This document shows, piece after piece, positions 12,799 through 23,284 of a DNA stretch of 64,000 nt (positions within the stretch are counted from its first letter, which is position 1; every line of letters starts with the position of its first letter). Origin of the DNA: Rubrivivax gelatinosus (GTDB taxonomy: Bacteria > Pseudomonadota > Gammaproteobacteria > Burkholderiales > Burkholderiaceae_C). The translations under genes and the position numbers were made by a program. The stretch covers positions 62,001 through 126,000 of the forward strand of contig NZ_SLXD01000001.1 of the NCBI RefSeq assembly GCF_004340905.1. The letters run 5' to 3'. Below the pieces are notes generated by a model that saw nothing but the letters and a program-made list of their open reading frames with translations, was not told where the DNA came from and ran no database searches.

Positions 12799-14919
12799 TC
12801 AGCGGACCGCGGCGCGGTCGGTGACGATCTTGGGCGTCAGGAACACCAGCAGCTCGGTCTTGCTGGAGGTGCGCGTCGTGCTGCGGAACAGCACGCCGAG
12901 CACCGGGATGTCGCCGAGCAGCGGCACCTTGCTGACGTCGTTGCTCTCGCTTTGCGTGTAGATGCCGCCGATGACGACGGTGCCGCCGTTCTCCACCAGC
13001 ACCTTGGTCTTCACGTGCTTGGTGTCGATCGCGAAGCCCGCGGTCGTCGAGCGGCCGACGCTGTCCTTGTTGACGTCGACGTCCAGGATGACGTTGCCTT
13101 CGGGCGTGATCTGCGGCGTCACCTCGAGCTTCAGGCTCGCCTTGCGGAAGCTGATCGAGGTGGCACCGCTGGAGGTGCTCTCCTGGTACGGCAGTTCCTC
13201 GCCCTGCTCGATCAGCGCCTTCTCCTGGTCGGCGGTGATGACCCGCGGGCTGGAGACGATCTTGCCCTTGCCGTCGGCTTCCAGCGCCGACAGTTCCAGG
13301 TTCAGGAAACGCGTCAGGCTCGAGTTGAACAGCGACACCGCGAAGGTCGCCGCCGACGAGCCGCCGAAGTTCGACGACGAGACGTTGGCGCCCAGGTTCA
13401 CGAACTGGGTGTTCGAGTAGTCGATCGTGTCGCTGACCTGGCCCGTCTGCACGCCGACGGCGTCGTAGTTGCCGCCGACGCTGACGCCGCCGTTGTTGCC
13501 GAAGCTGCTGCGCATGTCGCTGGCGCCGAGCTTGACACCCAGCGCGCGGCCGAAGGTGTCGTCGGCCTCGACGATGCGCGCCTCGATCATCACCTGGCGC
13601 ACCGGGATGTCGATCTTGGCGATCAGCTGGGTGATCTCCTCGAGCTTGCCCGGGATGTCGGAGACGAAGAGCTGGTTGGTGCGCGTCTCGTAGATGACGC
13701 TGCCGCGCGGCGACAGGATGCGCGTGGTCTGCGACGAACCCGACCCGCCCTGCCCCTGGTTCTGGCCCAGCAGCCCCTTGGCCACGACCTCGGCCTTGGT
13801 GTAGTTGAGCTGGAAGGACTGGGTGCGCAGCGGCTCGAGCTCGGCGACCTTCTTCTTGGCCTCGAGGTCGACCTGCTCCTTGGCCGCCAGCTCCTCCTTC
13901 GGCGCGATCCAGAGCACGTTGCCGGACTTCTTCACGCCCAGGCCCTTGCTCTGCATGATGATGTCCAGCGCCTGGTCCCAGGGCACGTCCTTGAGCCGCA
14001 GCGTGACGGTGCCGGTGACGGTGTCGCTGGTCACGACGTTGAAGTTGGTGAAGTCGGCGATGACCTGCAGCAGCGCGCGCACTTCGATGTTCTGGAAGTT
14101 CAGCGACAGCTTCTCGCCCTGGTAGCCCGGGCCCTGCGTGAGCTTGTTCGGGTCCATCTTCAGCGGCCGGACCTCGAGCACGAACTGGTCGTCGGTCTGG
14201 TAGGCGCTGTGTTCCCAGGCGCCGGTGGGCTCGACGACCATGCGCACGCGGTCGCCGGCCTGCACCGTCGAGACGATGCGAACCGGGGTGCCGAAGTCGG
14301 TGACGTCCAGTCGGCGGCGCAGCGCATCGGGCAGCGACGCCCGCGGGAACTCGACGACGAGGTTCTGCCCCTGCTGGCGCAGGTCGACGCCGAGCTGCGC
14401 GCTCGGCAGGCTGACGACGATGCGGCCGGCGCCGTCGCTGCCGCGGCGGAAGTCGATGCCGCGGATGCTCTGCGTCTCGACGTTCTGCGACGGCGCGAAG
14501 TGCACCGCCTGCTCGGCGGCCGCGATCTGCGGCGCGACGGTGTCCAGCAGCAGCAGCAGCGCGTTGCCCTGCAGCTGGGCGCGGTAGCTCGTCGGCTGCT
14601 TCAGGTTAAGCACCAGGCGCGTGCGTTCGCCGGCCTGCGCGACGCTGACCGAACGCAGGTTGCCCTGGTTGACCTCCACGCTGTTGCGGCCCATCGCGTT
14701 GCCCACGCCCGGCAGGTCCACCGCGATGCGCGGCGGGTTCTGCACCGCGAAGCCGTTGGGCACCGCGGCCAGCGGCTCGCTGAGCTCGATGCGCACCACC
14801 TCGCCACCGGACTGCTGGGTGCTGCTGATGGACTGGATCGCCGGTTCGGCCCGGGCAGCCGGGGCGAGCAGCAGGCCGCTGGTCGCGAAGGCCGCAAGCA
14901 CGGCACGCCAGTTGAACAT
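12799..14919 (-). CDS. pilQ: Type IV pilus secretin
   Basis: The 706-residue product forms the outer-membrane channel of the type IV pilus. The chosen ATG gives a normal signal peptide (MFNWRAVLAAFATSGLLL...ARA) and has GAGGAG 9 bp upstream. An alternative ATG at 14955, 12 codons earlier, overlaps the pilP stop as ATGA and also has an AGGAG site; it would put acidic residues ahead of the signal peptide. Two AMIN domains fill the first 250 residues or so, followed by secretin N-domains and the C-terminal secretin core with [16 protein letters not shown] near the end. Gene order pilM-N-O-P-Q is standard. Confidence 0.95.
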   Translation of the reverse strand: MFNWRAVLAAFATSGLLLAPAARAEPAIQSISSTQQSGGEVVRIELSEPLAAVPNGFAVQNPPRIAVDLPGVGNAMGRNSVEVNQGNLRSVSVAQAGERTRLVLNLKQPTSYRAQLQGNALLLLLDTVAPQIAAAEQAVHFAPSQNVETQSIRGIDFRRGSDGAGRIVVSLPSAQLGVDLRQQGQNLVVEFPRASLPDALRRRLDVTDFGTPVRIVSTVQAGDRVRMVVEPTGAWEHSAYQTDDQFVLEVRPLKMDPNKLTQGPGYQGEKLSLNFQNIEVRALLQVIADFTNFNVVTSDTVTGTVTLRLKDVPWDQALDIIMQSKGLGVKKSGNVLWIAPKEELAAKEQVDLEAKKKVAELEPLRTQSFQLNYTKAEVVAKGLLGQNQGQGGSGSSQTTRILSPRGSVIYETRTNQLFVSDIPGKLEEITQLIAKIDIPVRQVMIEARIVEADDTFGRALGVKLGASDMRSSFGNNGGVSVGGNYDAVGVQTGQVSDTIDYSNTQFVNLGANVSSSNFGGSSAATFAVSLFNSSLTRFLNLELSALEADGKGKIVSSPRVITADQEKALIEQGEELPYQESTSSGATSISFRKASLKLEVTPQITPEGNVILDVDVNKDSVGRSTTAGFAIDTKHVKTKVLVENGGTVVIGGIYTQSESNDVSKVPLLGDIPVLGVLFRSTTRTSSKTELLVFLTPKIVTDRAAVR

Positions 14920-14951
14920 CGTTCGAATCTCCTCGGTGTCCTTCAACGCCG

Positions 14952-15485
14952 TCATCGCGCCCTCTCCTGGAGTTGCAGCACGGCGGGCCGTTCGACCCAC
15001 TCGCCGGCGGCGTCCTGCACGACCTCGCGCAGCGCGATCTCGGTTTCCGCGATGCGCGTCACCCGGCCGTAGTTCTGACCCAGGTAGTCGCCCAGCTTCA
15101 CCTGGTACAGCAGGTTCTCGACGCGCAGCAGCGCGAACTGACGGCCGCCCCGCACGACACTGCCGACCATGGCCATGCTGTCCAGCGGGTAGGCCTCCAG
15201 CGGCTCGCGCCGCCGGTTCATTTCCGATGCCAGAAGGGAGTTCGGCTGCCGCGCTTCCTGCTTGAGGGCGACCGAGAGCTTCTGGTTGCTGAAAGGCTCG
15301 ACGCCTTGAGCCTGCGCATACGGTTCGGGGTCGAAACGTTTGGGCGCCTGCAGCGGTTGCACGTTGGGCTTGACCTCGTGGCGCTGCTGGTCCATCCAGG
15401 CCTGCAGTTCGTCGGTGCGGTCGCCGCAGCCGGCCAGCAGCGCGGCCAGCGCCGCGATCACGGGCAGCATCCGGGTGGCGCTCAC
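14952..15485 (-). CDS. pilP: Type IV pilus assembly lipoprotein PilP
   Basis: The 177-residue protein starts MSATRMLPVIAALAALLAGC, a lipoprotein signal with lipobox LAGC. The rest matches PilP: a flexible N-terminal part (PYAQAQGVEPFSNQKL) and a C-terminal beta domain (YQVKLGDYLGQNYGRVTRI). PilP links the PilN/PilO inner-membrane pair to the PilQ secretin in the periplasm. It overlaps the pilO stop by 4 bp and abuts pilQ, consistent with a translationally coupled alignment subcomplex. Confidence 0.94.
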   Translation of the reverse strand: MSATRMLPVIAALAALLAGCGDRTDELQAWMDQQRHEVKPNVQPLQAPKRFDPEPYAQAQGVEPFSNQKLSVALKQEARQPNSLLASEMNRRREPLEAYPLDSMAMVGSVVRGGRQFALLRVENLLYQVKLGDYLGQNYGRVTRIAETEIALREVVQDAAGEWVERPAVLQLQERAR

Positions 15486-16171
15486 TTGCGGCCTCCCTTC
15501 TTCTTCTGCTGCGAGGCACTGGCCTTGCGGCGCTCCTCGACCTCGGCCGGATCAAGGTAGCGGTAGGTGCGCGCGGTGGCCTCCATCTGCAGCATGCCGT
15601 TGGCTTCCTTGGGCAGCTGGGTGATCGTGAGGTTCTGCAGCGTCACGATGCGCGACAGGTTGGCGACGTCGGCGGCGAAGGCGCCGACGTCGTGGTAGCG
15701 GCCCGAGACCTTGAGCGCGATCGGCAGCTCGGCGTAGTAGTCCTTGACCTCGACCTGGCCGGGCCGGAAGAGCTCGAACTGCAGGCCGCGGCCAAGGCCG
15801 GCCTGGTTGATGTCCGACAGCAGCGCGTCCATCTCGGCCTTGCCGGGCAGCTGGCGCTCGAGCTGGGTCACGTACTCCTGCACCTGCTCCTTCTGCTTGC
15901 GCAGCTCGGAGATGTTCACGGCCTGCGCGAGCTTGTTGCGGTACTCGGTCTTCAGCGCCGGCTCGCGGTCGCGTTCGGCCTGCAGTTCGTCGTTGGCCGC
16001 CGACAGCAGCAGGAACCAGCCGAGCACGACGACCGCCAGCGCCGCGGCACCCCAGGCCGCGGCCTTGGGCAGCGGCGGCCACTGGCCGGGCTCGTTGCGG
16101 TTGAGGCCGCGGAACTGGGAGGCCGCCCGTTCGAACAGGCCGCCGAGGTCGATGTTGACGTTACGGGCCAT
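15482..16171 (-). CDS. pilO: Type IV pilus inner-membrane platform protein PilO
   Basis: The 229-residue protein begins MARNVNIDLGGLFERAASQF. It has one transmembrane helix (about residues 37-57, AAAWGAAALAVVVLGWFLLL), then a coiled coil rich in ELRKQKEQVQEYVTQLERQL and a ferredoxin-like C-terminal domain. PilO dimerises with PilN. The frame remains open 13 codons further upstream, into the end of pilN, but the ATG 7 bp after the pilN stop fits the family start. The C-terminus is lysine-rich (QQKKKGGRK). Confidence 0.94.
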   Translation of the reverse strand: MARNVNIDLGGLFERAASQFRGLNRNEPGQWPPLPKAAAWGAAALAVVVLGWFLLLSAANDELQAERDREPALKTEYRNKLAQAVNISELRKQKEQVQEYVTQLERQLPGKAEMDALLSDINQAGLGRGLQFELFRPGQVEVKDYYAELPIALKVSGRYHDVGAFAADVANLSRIVTLQNLTITQLPKEANGMLQMEATARTYRYLDPAEVEERRKASASQQKKKGGRK

Positions 16172-16178
16172 GCTCGCC

Positions 16179-16802
16179 TCAGGAAGACTTCGCGGCGGCG
16201 GCCGACGCACCCTTGGCGGGCGCGGCGGCGGCGGCCGGGGACTGCGGGCGCTTGAGCGTCACGCGCATCGAGAAGTCGAACAGGCGCGAGGTGTCGCGGC
16301 TGTTCGGCGCGGCGTTGCGCGCCTTGATCTCGACGAGTTCGGGGCGCTCCAGCCAAGGCGAGTTGTACAGCGCGTTGCGCAGGAACTCCGAGACGCGCTC
16401 GTTGGTCTGCGCGACCCCGGAGATGGCCACGGTCTGCCCGTTCTGGCGGATGGCGGTCAGGTAGACACCTTCGGGCGTCTGCTTGACGAGCTCGTTGAGC
16501 AGGTAGACCGGCGTGTTGCGGTCGGTCTGCAGGTCCTCGACCGCCTTCTGGCGCGACTTCAGCGCCTCGATCTCGGAGCGCAGCGTGGCGATGTCCTTGA
16601 TCTCCTTGTCCAGCAGGGAGATCCTGGAGCGCAGGAACTCGTTGCGCTCCATCTGCGACGAGGTCAGCTGCTGCAGCCCGGTGTACCAGACGCCGACGAT
16701 GCCCACCCCGGCGAAAGCCGCCAGCCCGAGGCCGACGACGAACGCACGCTTGCGCTGGCGCCGCTTCTCCTCGCGATGCGGCAGCAGGTTGATGAGGATC
16801 AC
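16179..16802 (-). CDS. pilN: Type IV pilus inner-membrane protein PilN
   Basis: The 207-residue protein starts MILINLLPHREEKRRQRKR, where INLLPHRE is the conserved cytoplasmic peptide that docks onto PilM. One transmembrane helix follows (FVVGLGLAAFAGVGIVGVWY), then a coiled-coil periplasmic region (LRSRISLLDKEIKDIATLRS) and a C-terminal fold. The tail is alanine-rich. The start codon overlaps the end of pilM by 4 bp. Confidence 0.95.
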   Translation of the reverse strand: MILINLLPHREEKRRQRKRAFVVGLGLAAFAGVGIVGVWYTGLQQLTSSQMERNEFLRSRISLLDKEIKDIATLRSEIEALKSRQKAVEDLQTDRNTPVYLLNELVKQTPEGVYLTAIRQNGQTVAISGVAQTNERVSEFLRNALYNSPWLERPELVEIKARNAAPNSRDTSRLFDFSMRVTLKRPQSPAAAAAPAKGASAAAAKSS

Positions 16803-17878
16803 TGCATGAACCTCCGCATCGCGAGGCCGCAGGCCGTCAGGTACGACGGCGCTTCGCGGCGCACGCGGCTCTCGCGCACGGCCGAGCCGAGCTGCATGTT
16901 GTCGAACGGGTTCACGACCTGCGAGGCGAAGCCGGTGAGTTCGGTGACGCGGTCCTTCAGCCCGGGCAGCGTCGCGGTGCCGCCGGCCAGCATCACGTAG
17001 TGCACCTTGTGGTGCGGCGTGCTGGTGAAGAAGTACTGCAGCGCACGCCCGATCTCCTGCGACAGGCTGTCGACGAAGGGCGCGAGCAGCGCGCTCTCGT
17101 AGTCCTCGGGCAGGTCGCCGGTGAGCTTCTTGGCCTCGGCCTCCTCGAACGAGAAACCGTACTGGCGGCTGATCAGCTGCGTGAGCTGAGAGCCGCCGAA
17201 GGCCTGGTCGCGGTCGTAGAGCATGTCGTCGTCGCGCAGCACCTTCAGGCTCGTCGTGTCGGCGCCGATCTCGAACAGCGCCACCAGCGCGTCGCGGCCC
17301 TCGTTGGGCAGCGCGGCGACGACCCGGCTCATCGCCAGGCGCGAGGCGTGCGACTCGATGTCCAGCACCACTGGCTTCAGCCCCGCGGCCTCGGCCAGGC
17401 CCTGGCGGTCCTGCACGCGGTCCTTGCGGCTGGCGGCGATCAGCACCTCGACGTCGCCGGCGGAGGTGGCGCTGGGGCCGATGACGCAGAAGTCCAGGCT
17501 CACCTCGTCGAGCGAGAACGGGATGTACTGGTTGGCCTCGGACTCGACCTGCAGCTCCATCTCCTCGTCGCGCAGCCCGGCCGGCAGCATGATCTTCTTC
17601 GTGATGACGGCCGACTGCGGCATCGCCATGACGACGTTCTTGCTGCGCGTGCCGCTCTTGGCGACGACGCGGCGCACGGCCTCGGCGACTTCGTCGAACT
17701 TCTCGATCTGGCCGTCGGTGATCCAGCCTTTCTCGAACGGCTCGGTGGCAAAACGTTCGAGCACGAACTCACCGGACGGCGCTCGCCCCAACTCGACGAG
17801 CTTGACGCTCGACGAGCTGATGTCCAGCCCGATCATCGGTGGGTGCTGGCGGCCCAGAAGATTGTCGAGAAAGCTCAA
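16799..17878 (-). CDS. pilM: Type IV pilus assembly actin-like ATPase PilM
   Basis: The 359-residue cytoplasmic protein has the FtsA/actin-like fold. Motifs include the phosphate-binding GLDISSSSVKLVEL at the N-terminus, the segment LVALFEIGADTTSLKVL (phosphate 2) and the adenosine motif VMLAGGTATLPGLKDRV. It binds the PilN N-terminal peptide and links the cytoplasmic motor to the PilNOP alignment complex. It is the first gene of the leftward pil operon and diverges from mrcA across 265 bp, the usual arrangement in beta- and gammaproteobacteria. Confidence 0.96.
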   Translation of the reverse strand: MSFLDNLLGRQHPPMIGLDISSSSVKLVELGRAPSGEFVLERFATEPFEKGWITDGQIEKFDEVAEAVRRVVAKSGTRSKNVVMAMPQSAVITKKIMLPAGLRDEEMELQVESEANQYIPFSLDEVSLDFCVIGPSATSAGDVEVLIAASRKDRVQDRQGLAEAAGLKPVVLDIESHASRLAMSRVVAALPNEGRDALVALFEIGADTTSLKVLRDDDMLYDRDQAFGGSQLTQLISRQYGFSFEEAEAKKLTGDLPEDYESALLAPFVDSLSQEIGRALQYFFTSTPHHKVHYVMLAGGTATLPGLKDRVTELTGFASQVVNPFDNMQLGSAVRESRVRREAPSYLTACGLAMRRFMQ

Positions 17879-17917
17879 AGCTCACGCTCCCCAGGCAGGC
17901 GGGATCCAACCCGAGCT

Positions 17918-17966
17918 TGTTAAAGAGTTACTTGAATGCTAGCAGTAAAGCCTTTGTAAATCGCAG
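17918..17966 (-). promoter_or_regulatory. AT-rich patch, probable promoter region of the pilM operon
   Basis: In the 265-bp gap between pilM and mrcA, this stretch is clearly richer in A/T than its surroundings. It contains TTTACA (minus strand, 17955-17960) and TAGCAT/ATTCAA words downstream that could serve as -10 elements, but no pair has ideal spacing. I infer promoter activity for pilM from position and base composition only. Confidence 0.35.
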
Positions 17967-18111
17967 AGAAACGGGCGCAACTACTGCACGGACGGCGACG
18001 AATCGGGAGCCCCGCTGACGGCCCCGCAACACCCGGCGGGCGCCGGCCTCAGTGCCGGCGTGAGGAATGTCACGGGCCGTGCCGGGAGAGTCCCCAGCCC
18101 GGGCCCCTTCC

Positions 18112-18117
18112 TATAAT
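18112..18117 (+). promoter_or_regulatory. Perfect -10 hexamer upstream of mrcA
   Basis: A perfect TATAAT occurs 26 bp before the mrcA ATG in otherwise GC-rich DNA. The transcription start would be near 18124. No good -35 is visible at the expected distance, so an activator or an extended contact may be needed. Confidence 0.55.
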
Positions 18118-18143
18118 CGCGCCGACCTGTCCACGGGATCCCC

Positions 18144-20525
18144 ATGTCCTCTAACGATCCCGCGCCCGAGCGGGCGCCGGCGCCTTCCGGTGGCGCGTCC
18201 AAACCCCGTCCCCGTCGTACGCTCGGCAGCCTGCTGCTGATGGCACTGGCCTGGCTGGCCGGTCTGGCCGTGGCGGCCGTGCTGGCGCTCCTGATGGTGG
18301 TGGGCGTCGCGCTGGCGGTGGCCTATCCGCAGCTGCCCGAGATCGCCAGCCTCACCGACTACCGGCCCAAGCTGCCGCTGCGCGTGTTCTCCAGCGACGG
18401 CGTGCTGCTCGGCGAGTTCGGCGAGGAGCGGCGCAACTTCACGCCGATCGCGCAGATCCCGGCGGTGATGAAGAACGCGGTGCTCGCCGCCGAGGACGCA
18501 CGCTTCTACGAGCACGGCGGCGTCGACTACAAGGGCGTGGCGCGTGCAGCGATCGAGAACCTGCGCGACGCGCGCAGCCAGGGCGCCTCGACGATCACGA
18601 TGCAGGTGGCGCGCAACTTCTACCTGTCGACCGAGAAGACCTTCACGCGCAAGATCTACGAGATCCTGCTGGCGCTGAAGATCGAGCGCCAGCTCTCGAA
18701 GGACCAGATCCTCGAGGCCTACATGAACCAGATCTACCTCGGCCAGCGCGCCAACGGCTTTGCCGCGGCCGCGGAGATCTATTTCGGCAAGAAGCTCGCG
18801 GACGTGACGGTGGCCGAGGCGGCGATGCTCGCCGGGCTGCCCAAGGCGCCGTCGGCCTACAACCCGGTCGCCAACCCGAAGCGCGCCGAGCTGCGCCAGC
18901 GCTACATCATCGAACGCATGTTCGAGAACGGCTTCATCACCGAGGCCGAGCACGACACGGCGCTGGAGGAGAAGCTGCACTACCGGGTGCCGCGCGACAT
19001 CGCGGTGCACGCCGAGTTCGTCGCCGAGCAGGTGCGCCAGCTGATCTTCGCCCAGTACGGCGAGGAGACCTACACGCGCGGCCTCAACGCCTGGGTGACG
19101 ATCGACTCGACGCAGCAGATGGCCGCCTACCGGGCACTGCGCCGCGGCCTGATGGACTACGAGCTCAGGCGTGTCTACCGCGGCCCCGAGGCCTACATCG
19201 ACCTGCCGGGCGACCTGGCGCTGGTCGACGCCCGCGTCGCCGAAGCGCTGTCCGACCACCCCGACAACGACGACCTGCGCAGCGCCGTCGTGCTCGAGGC
19301 GGCGCCGCGCAAGGTCGTCGCGATGCTGCAGTCCGGCGACACCATCACCGTCACCGGAGACGGCCTGAAGCCGGTCACCTCCGGGCTGTCGGACAAGGCC
19401 GGGCCGAAGAACCAGATCCGCCGCGGCGCGGTCGTGCGCGCGATGCAGGACGCCAAGGGCAACTGGACGCTGACCCAGTTGCCCGAGGTCGAGGGCGCAC
19501 TCGTCGCCATCGACCCGCGCAACGGCGCGCTGCGCGCGATGGTCGGCGGCTTCGACTTCGGCAAGAACAAGTTCAACCACGTGACCCAGGCCTGGCGCCA
19601 GCCGGGTTCGTCGTTCAAGCCCTTCATCTACTCGGCGGCGCTGGACAAGGGCTTCACGCCGGCCACCGTCGTCAACGACGCGCCGCTGTTCTTCGACGCC
19701 ACCGTCACCGGCAGCCAGCCCTGGGAGCCGAAGAACTACGACGGCAAGTTCGAGGGCCCGATGACGCTGCAGGCGGCGCTGGCGAAGTCCAAGAACATGG
19801 TGTCGATCCGGGTGCTGCAGTCGATCGGCGCGCCCTTCGCCCAGCAGTGGGCGACACGTTTCGGCTTCGAGGCCGAGCGCCACCCGGCCTATCTGACGAT
19901 GGCGCTGGGCGCCGGCTCGGTGACGCCGATGCAGATGGCCAGCGCCTACGGCGTGTTCGCCAACGGCGGCTACCGCGTCACGCCGGTGCTGATCACGCGC
20001 ATCACCGACGTCAAGGGCCGCGTGCTGCAGGAGACGCAGCTCAAGCCGCGCGACGAGTCCATGCGTGTGCTCGACGAGCGCAACGCCTTCGTGATGGGAT
20101 CGCTGCTGCAGAACGTGGCGCGCGCCGGCACCGCCGCGCGCGCCCAGGCGACCCTCAAACGCCCCGACCTGTTCGGCAAGACCGGCACCACCAACGACTC
20201 GATGGACGCCTGGTTCGCCGGCTACCAGCCGACGCTGGTGGCGGTGGTCTGGATCGGCTACGACACGCCGAAGAAACTCGGCGACCGCGAGACCGGCGGC
20301 GGCCGCGCGCTGCCGGTGTGGATCGAGTACATGCAGACCGCGCTGCGCGGCGTGCCGGTGTTCGAACCGCTCGCGCCGCTGGGCGTCGTGCAGGCCGACG
20401 GCGTCTGGATGTACGAGGAGTACCAAGAAGGCGCCGGCGTGTCCAGCGTCGGCTTGAGCGACGCCGTGCCGCAGGCGCCGACGAACGAGGAACGCAAGAC
20501 GATCCTCGACCTGTTCAACCGCTGA
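18144..20525 (+). CDS. mrcA: Penicillin-binding protein 1A (bifunctional transglycosylase/transpeptidase)
   Basis: The 793-residue product has a proline-rich cytoplasmic N-terminus and one membrane anchor (LLLMALAWLAGLAVAAVLALLMV). The GT51 glycosyltransferase domain shows EDARFYEHGGVDYKG and GASTITMQVARNFYL. An OB-like insertion typical of PBP1A follows. The transpeptidase domain has the catalytic serine in GSSFKPF (near residue 490), SKN (SxN) and GKTGTTN (KTG, near 680). It polymerises and cross-links peptidoglycan in the periplasm. Divergent pairing with pilM is conserved. The convergent neighbour is cyaY, 26 bp away. Confidence 0.97.
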   Translation: MSSNDPAPERAPAPSGGASKPRPRRTLGSLLLMALAWLAGLAVAAVLALLMVVGVALAVAYPQLPEIASLTDYRPKLPLRVFSSDGVLLGEFGEERRNFTPIAQIPAVMKNAVLAAEDARFYEHGGVDYKGVARAAIENLRDARSQGASTITMQVARNFYLSTEKTFTRKIYEILLALKIERQLSKDQILEAYMNQIYLGQRANGFAAAAEIYFGKKLADVTVAEAAMLAGLPKAPSAYNPVANPKRAELRQRYIIERMFENGFITEAEHDTALEEKLHYRVPRDIAVHAEFVAEQVRQLIFAQYGEETYTRGLNAWVTIDSTQQMAAYRALRRGLMDYELRRVYRGPEAYIDLPGDLALVDARVAEALSDHPDNDDLRSAVVLEAAPRKVVAMLQSGDTITVTGDGLKPVTSGLSDKAGPKNQIRRGAVVRAMQDAKGNWTLTQLPEVEGALVAIDPRNGALRAMVGGFDFGKNKFNHVTQAWRQPGSSFKPFIYSAALDKGFTPATVVNDAPLFFDATVTGSQPWEPKNYDGKFEGPMTLQAALAKSKNMVSIRVLQSIGAPFAQQWATRFGFEAERHPAYLTMALGAGSVTPMQMASAYGVFANGGYRVTPVLITRITDVKGRVLQETQLKPRDESMRVLDERNAFVMGSLLQNVARAGTAARAQATLKRPDLFGKTGTTNDSMDAWFAGYQPTLVAVVWIGYDTPKKLGDRETGGGRALPVWIEYMQTALRGVPVFEPLAPLGVVQADGVWMYEEYQEGAGVSSVGLSDAVPQAPTNEERKTILDLFNR

Positions 20526-20551
20526 ACGCCGGCTTTGCGCCGGCGCGCGGC

Positions 20552-20887
20552 TCAGAACACCACCGGCTTGCCGGCCTGGGTGCTGGCGTGCTGGCTGAGC
20601 GCCTCGAAGAACTCGCTGCCGTCGCGCGTGTCGGCCCAGCGGCCGTCTGCCCAGCGGTAGTGGAAGCCGCCGCCGCGCGCCGCCAGCCACAGCTCCTGCA
20701 GCGGCGGCTGGGTGTTGACGACGATCTTGCTGCCGTTCGGGAAGGACAGCTCCAGCAGGCCGCCGGTGCGCGTGGTGTCGATGTCGACGACGTCCTGCTG
20801 CAGCAGGCGGTCGGCGGTGGCCTCGATGCGCGCCAGCGCTTCCTGGGCCAGGCGGTGGTAGTCGGCGTCGGACAGGACCGTGCTCAT
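20552..20887 (-). CDS. cyaY: Frataxin-like iron-binding protein CyaY
   Basis: The 111-residue protein starts MSTVLSDADYHRLAQEAL and has the frataxin fold signature: an acidic first helix, the strand ELSFPNGSKIVVNTQPPLQELWLA and the segment GGGFHYRWADGRWADTRDG. CyaY modulates iron-sulfur cluster assembly. The frame is open further upstream but the sequence there is out-of-frame lysA, so the ATG at 20885-20887 is used. It is divergent from lptM and lysA, as in many proteobacteria. Confidence 0.95.
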   Translation of the reverse strand: MSTVLSDADYHRLAQEALARIEATADRLLQQDVVDIDTTRTGGLLELSFPNGSKIVVNTQPPLQELWLAARGGGFHYRWADGRWADTRDGSEFFEALSQHASTQAGKPVVF

Positions 20888-20892
20888 AGAAT
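20887..20892 (+). promoter_or_regulatory. -10-like hexamer close to the lptM start
   Basis: TAGAAT is followed by 9 bp and then the lptM ATG, so the transcript would be leaderless or carry a leader of only a few bases. The hexamer begins on the last base of the divergent cyaY start codon. No convincing -35 was seen. Confidence 0.35.
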
Positions 20893-20901
20893 CTTCCCGA
20901 A

Positions 20902-21048
20902 ATGCGTCAATCCTCTCGGAACAGTGTAGTGCGCGGCGCCGCGGCGCTCCTGGCGGCCCTCGCCCTGACCCTGACGGCCGGATGCGGCCAGAAGGGCCCG
21001 TTGAAGCTGCCGGCGCCGGCCGGCGCGGCCTCGGGAGCGGCCAAGTGA
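20902..21048 (+). CDS. lptM: Small lipoprotein LptM (YifL-like)
   Basis: This 48-residue gene encodes a signal peptide with a hydrophobic core (ALLAALALTLT) and the lipobox TAGC, giving Cys28 as the lipidated residue. The mature protein begins CGQKGPLKLP, the hallmark of LptM/YifL, which stabilises the LptD/LptE lipopolysaccharide translocon in E. coli. The TGA stop overlaps the GTG start of lysA by 4 bp, and lptM-lysA is a conserved pairing. The tail is alanine/glycine-rich. Confidence 0.88.
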   Translation: MRQSSRNSVVRGAAALLAALALTLTAGCGQKGPLKLPAPAGAASGAAK

Positions 21049-22315
21049 CGCTGCCCGGCCACCCCCACCTGGCGCGCGACGCCCAGGGCGAGCTGCGGCT
21101 GGAAGGCCATTCGCTGGCCGACCTGGCGCGCCGCCACGGCACGCCGCTGTACGTCTACTCGCGCACCGCGATGCTCGACGCGCTGGCCGGCTACCAGCGC
21201 GCGCTCGAGGGCCTGCCGCACCTGATCTGCTACGCGATCAAGGCCAACTCCAACCTCGCCGTGCTGCAGACCTTCGCACGCGCCGGCTGCGGCTTCGACA
21301 TCGTCTCCGGCGGCGAGCTGGAGCGGGTGCTGGCCGCCGGCGCCGAGCCGTCGAAGATCGTGTTCTCCGGCGTCGGCAAGACCGCCGCCGAGATGCGCCG
21401 CGCGCTCGAGGTCGGCGTGCACTGCTTCAACGTCGAAAGCCTGGGCGAGCTCGAACGCCTGGCCGAGGTCGCCGCCGCCATGGGCCGGCGCGCGCCGGTC
21501 AGCCTGCGCGTCAACCCCGACGTCGACGCCGGCACCCATCCCTACATCTCGACCGGGCTGAAGGACAACAAGTTCGGCATCCCGCACGACGAGGCGCTGG
21601 CGGTCTACCGCCGTGCCGCCGCGCTGCCGTCGCTGCAGGTCGTCGGCATCGACTGCCACATCGGCTCGCAGATCACCCAGCTCGAGCCCTATCTCGACGC
21701 GCTCGGCCGCCTGCTCGACCTGGTCGAGGCGGTCGAGGCCGAAGGCATCACGCTGGCCCACGTCGACGTCGGCGGCGGCCTGGGCATCACCTACACCGAC
21801 GAGGCCCCGCCCGCGCCCGAGACGCTGGTGCGCGGCCTGGCCGAGCTGATGCACGCGCGTGGCCACGGCCATCGCAAGCTGATCGTCGAGCCCGGGCGCT
21901 CGCTGGTCGGCAACGCCGGCGTGCTGCTGGCCGAGGTCCAGTACCTGAAGCCCGGCGAGACGAAGAACTTCTGCATCGTCGACGCGGCGATGAACGATCT
22001 CGTGCGCCCGGCGATGTACGAGGCCTGGATGGCGATCGAGCCCTGCCGGCCGCGTGCCGGCACCGCGGCCGTCACCTGGGACGTCGTCGGCCCTGTCTGC
22101 GAGTCGGGCGACTGGCTGGGCCGCGACCGCGAGCTGGCGGTCGCGCCGGGCGACATCGTCGCCGTGCTGTCCGCCGGCGCCTACGGCATGGCGATGGCCG
22201 GCAACTACAACAGCCGCCCACGCGCCGCCGAGATCCTGCTCGACGGCGACGCGGTGCACGTCGTGCGCGAGCGCGAGGACGCCCGGGCGCTGTTCGCGCT
22301 CGAACGCCTGCTGGC

Positions 22316-22319
<4 letters not shown>
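21045..22319 (+). CDS. lysA: Diaminopimelate decarboxylase
   Basis: The 424-residue PLP enzyme makes lysine from meso-diaminopimelate. It starts at a GTG overlapping the lptM stop. The PLP lysine lies in CYAIKANSN, phosphate-binding glycines in VDVGGGLGI, and the C-terminal sheet domain has [10 protein letters not shown] and the active-site tyrosine in NYNSRPR. The length is normal. The frame is open upstream but those codons overlap lptM in another frame. Its stop TAG shares the palindrome CTAG with the stop of the convergent dppF-type gene. Confidence 0.97.

Positions 22320-23280
<961 letters not shown>

Positions 23281-23284
<4 letters not shown>

Noticed and set aside
18111..20690. An 859-codon frame antisense to mrcA
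   Set aside because: Shadow of mrcA and cyaY; composition is Arg/Ala/Gly-rich and no motif is seen.
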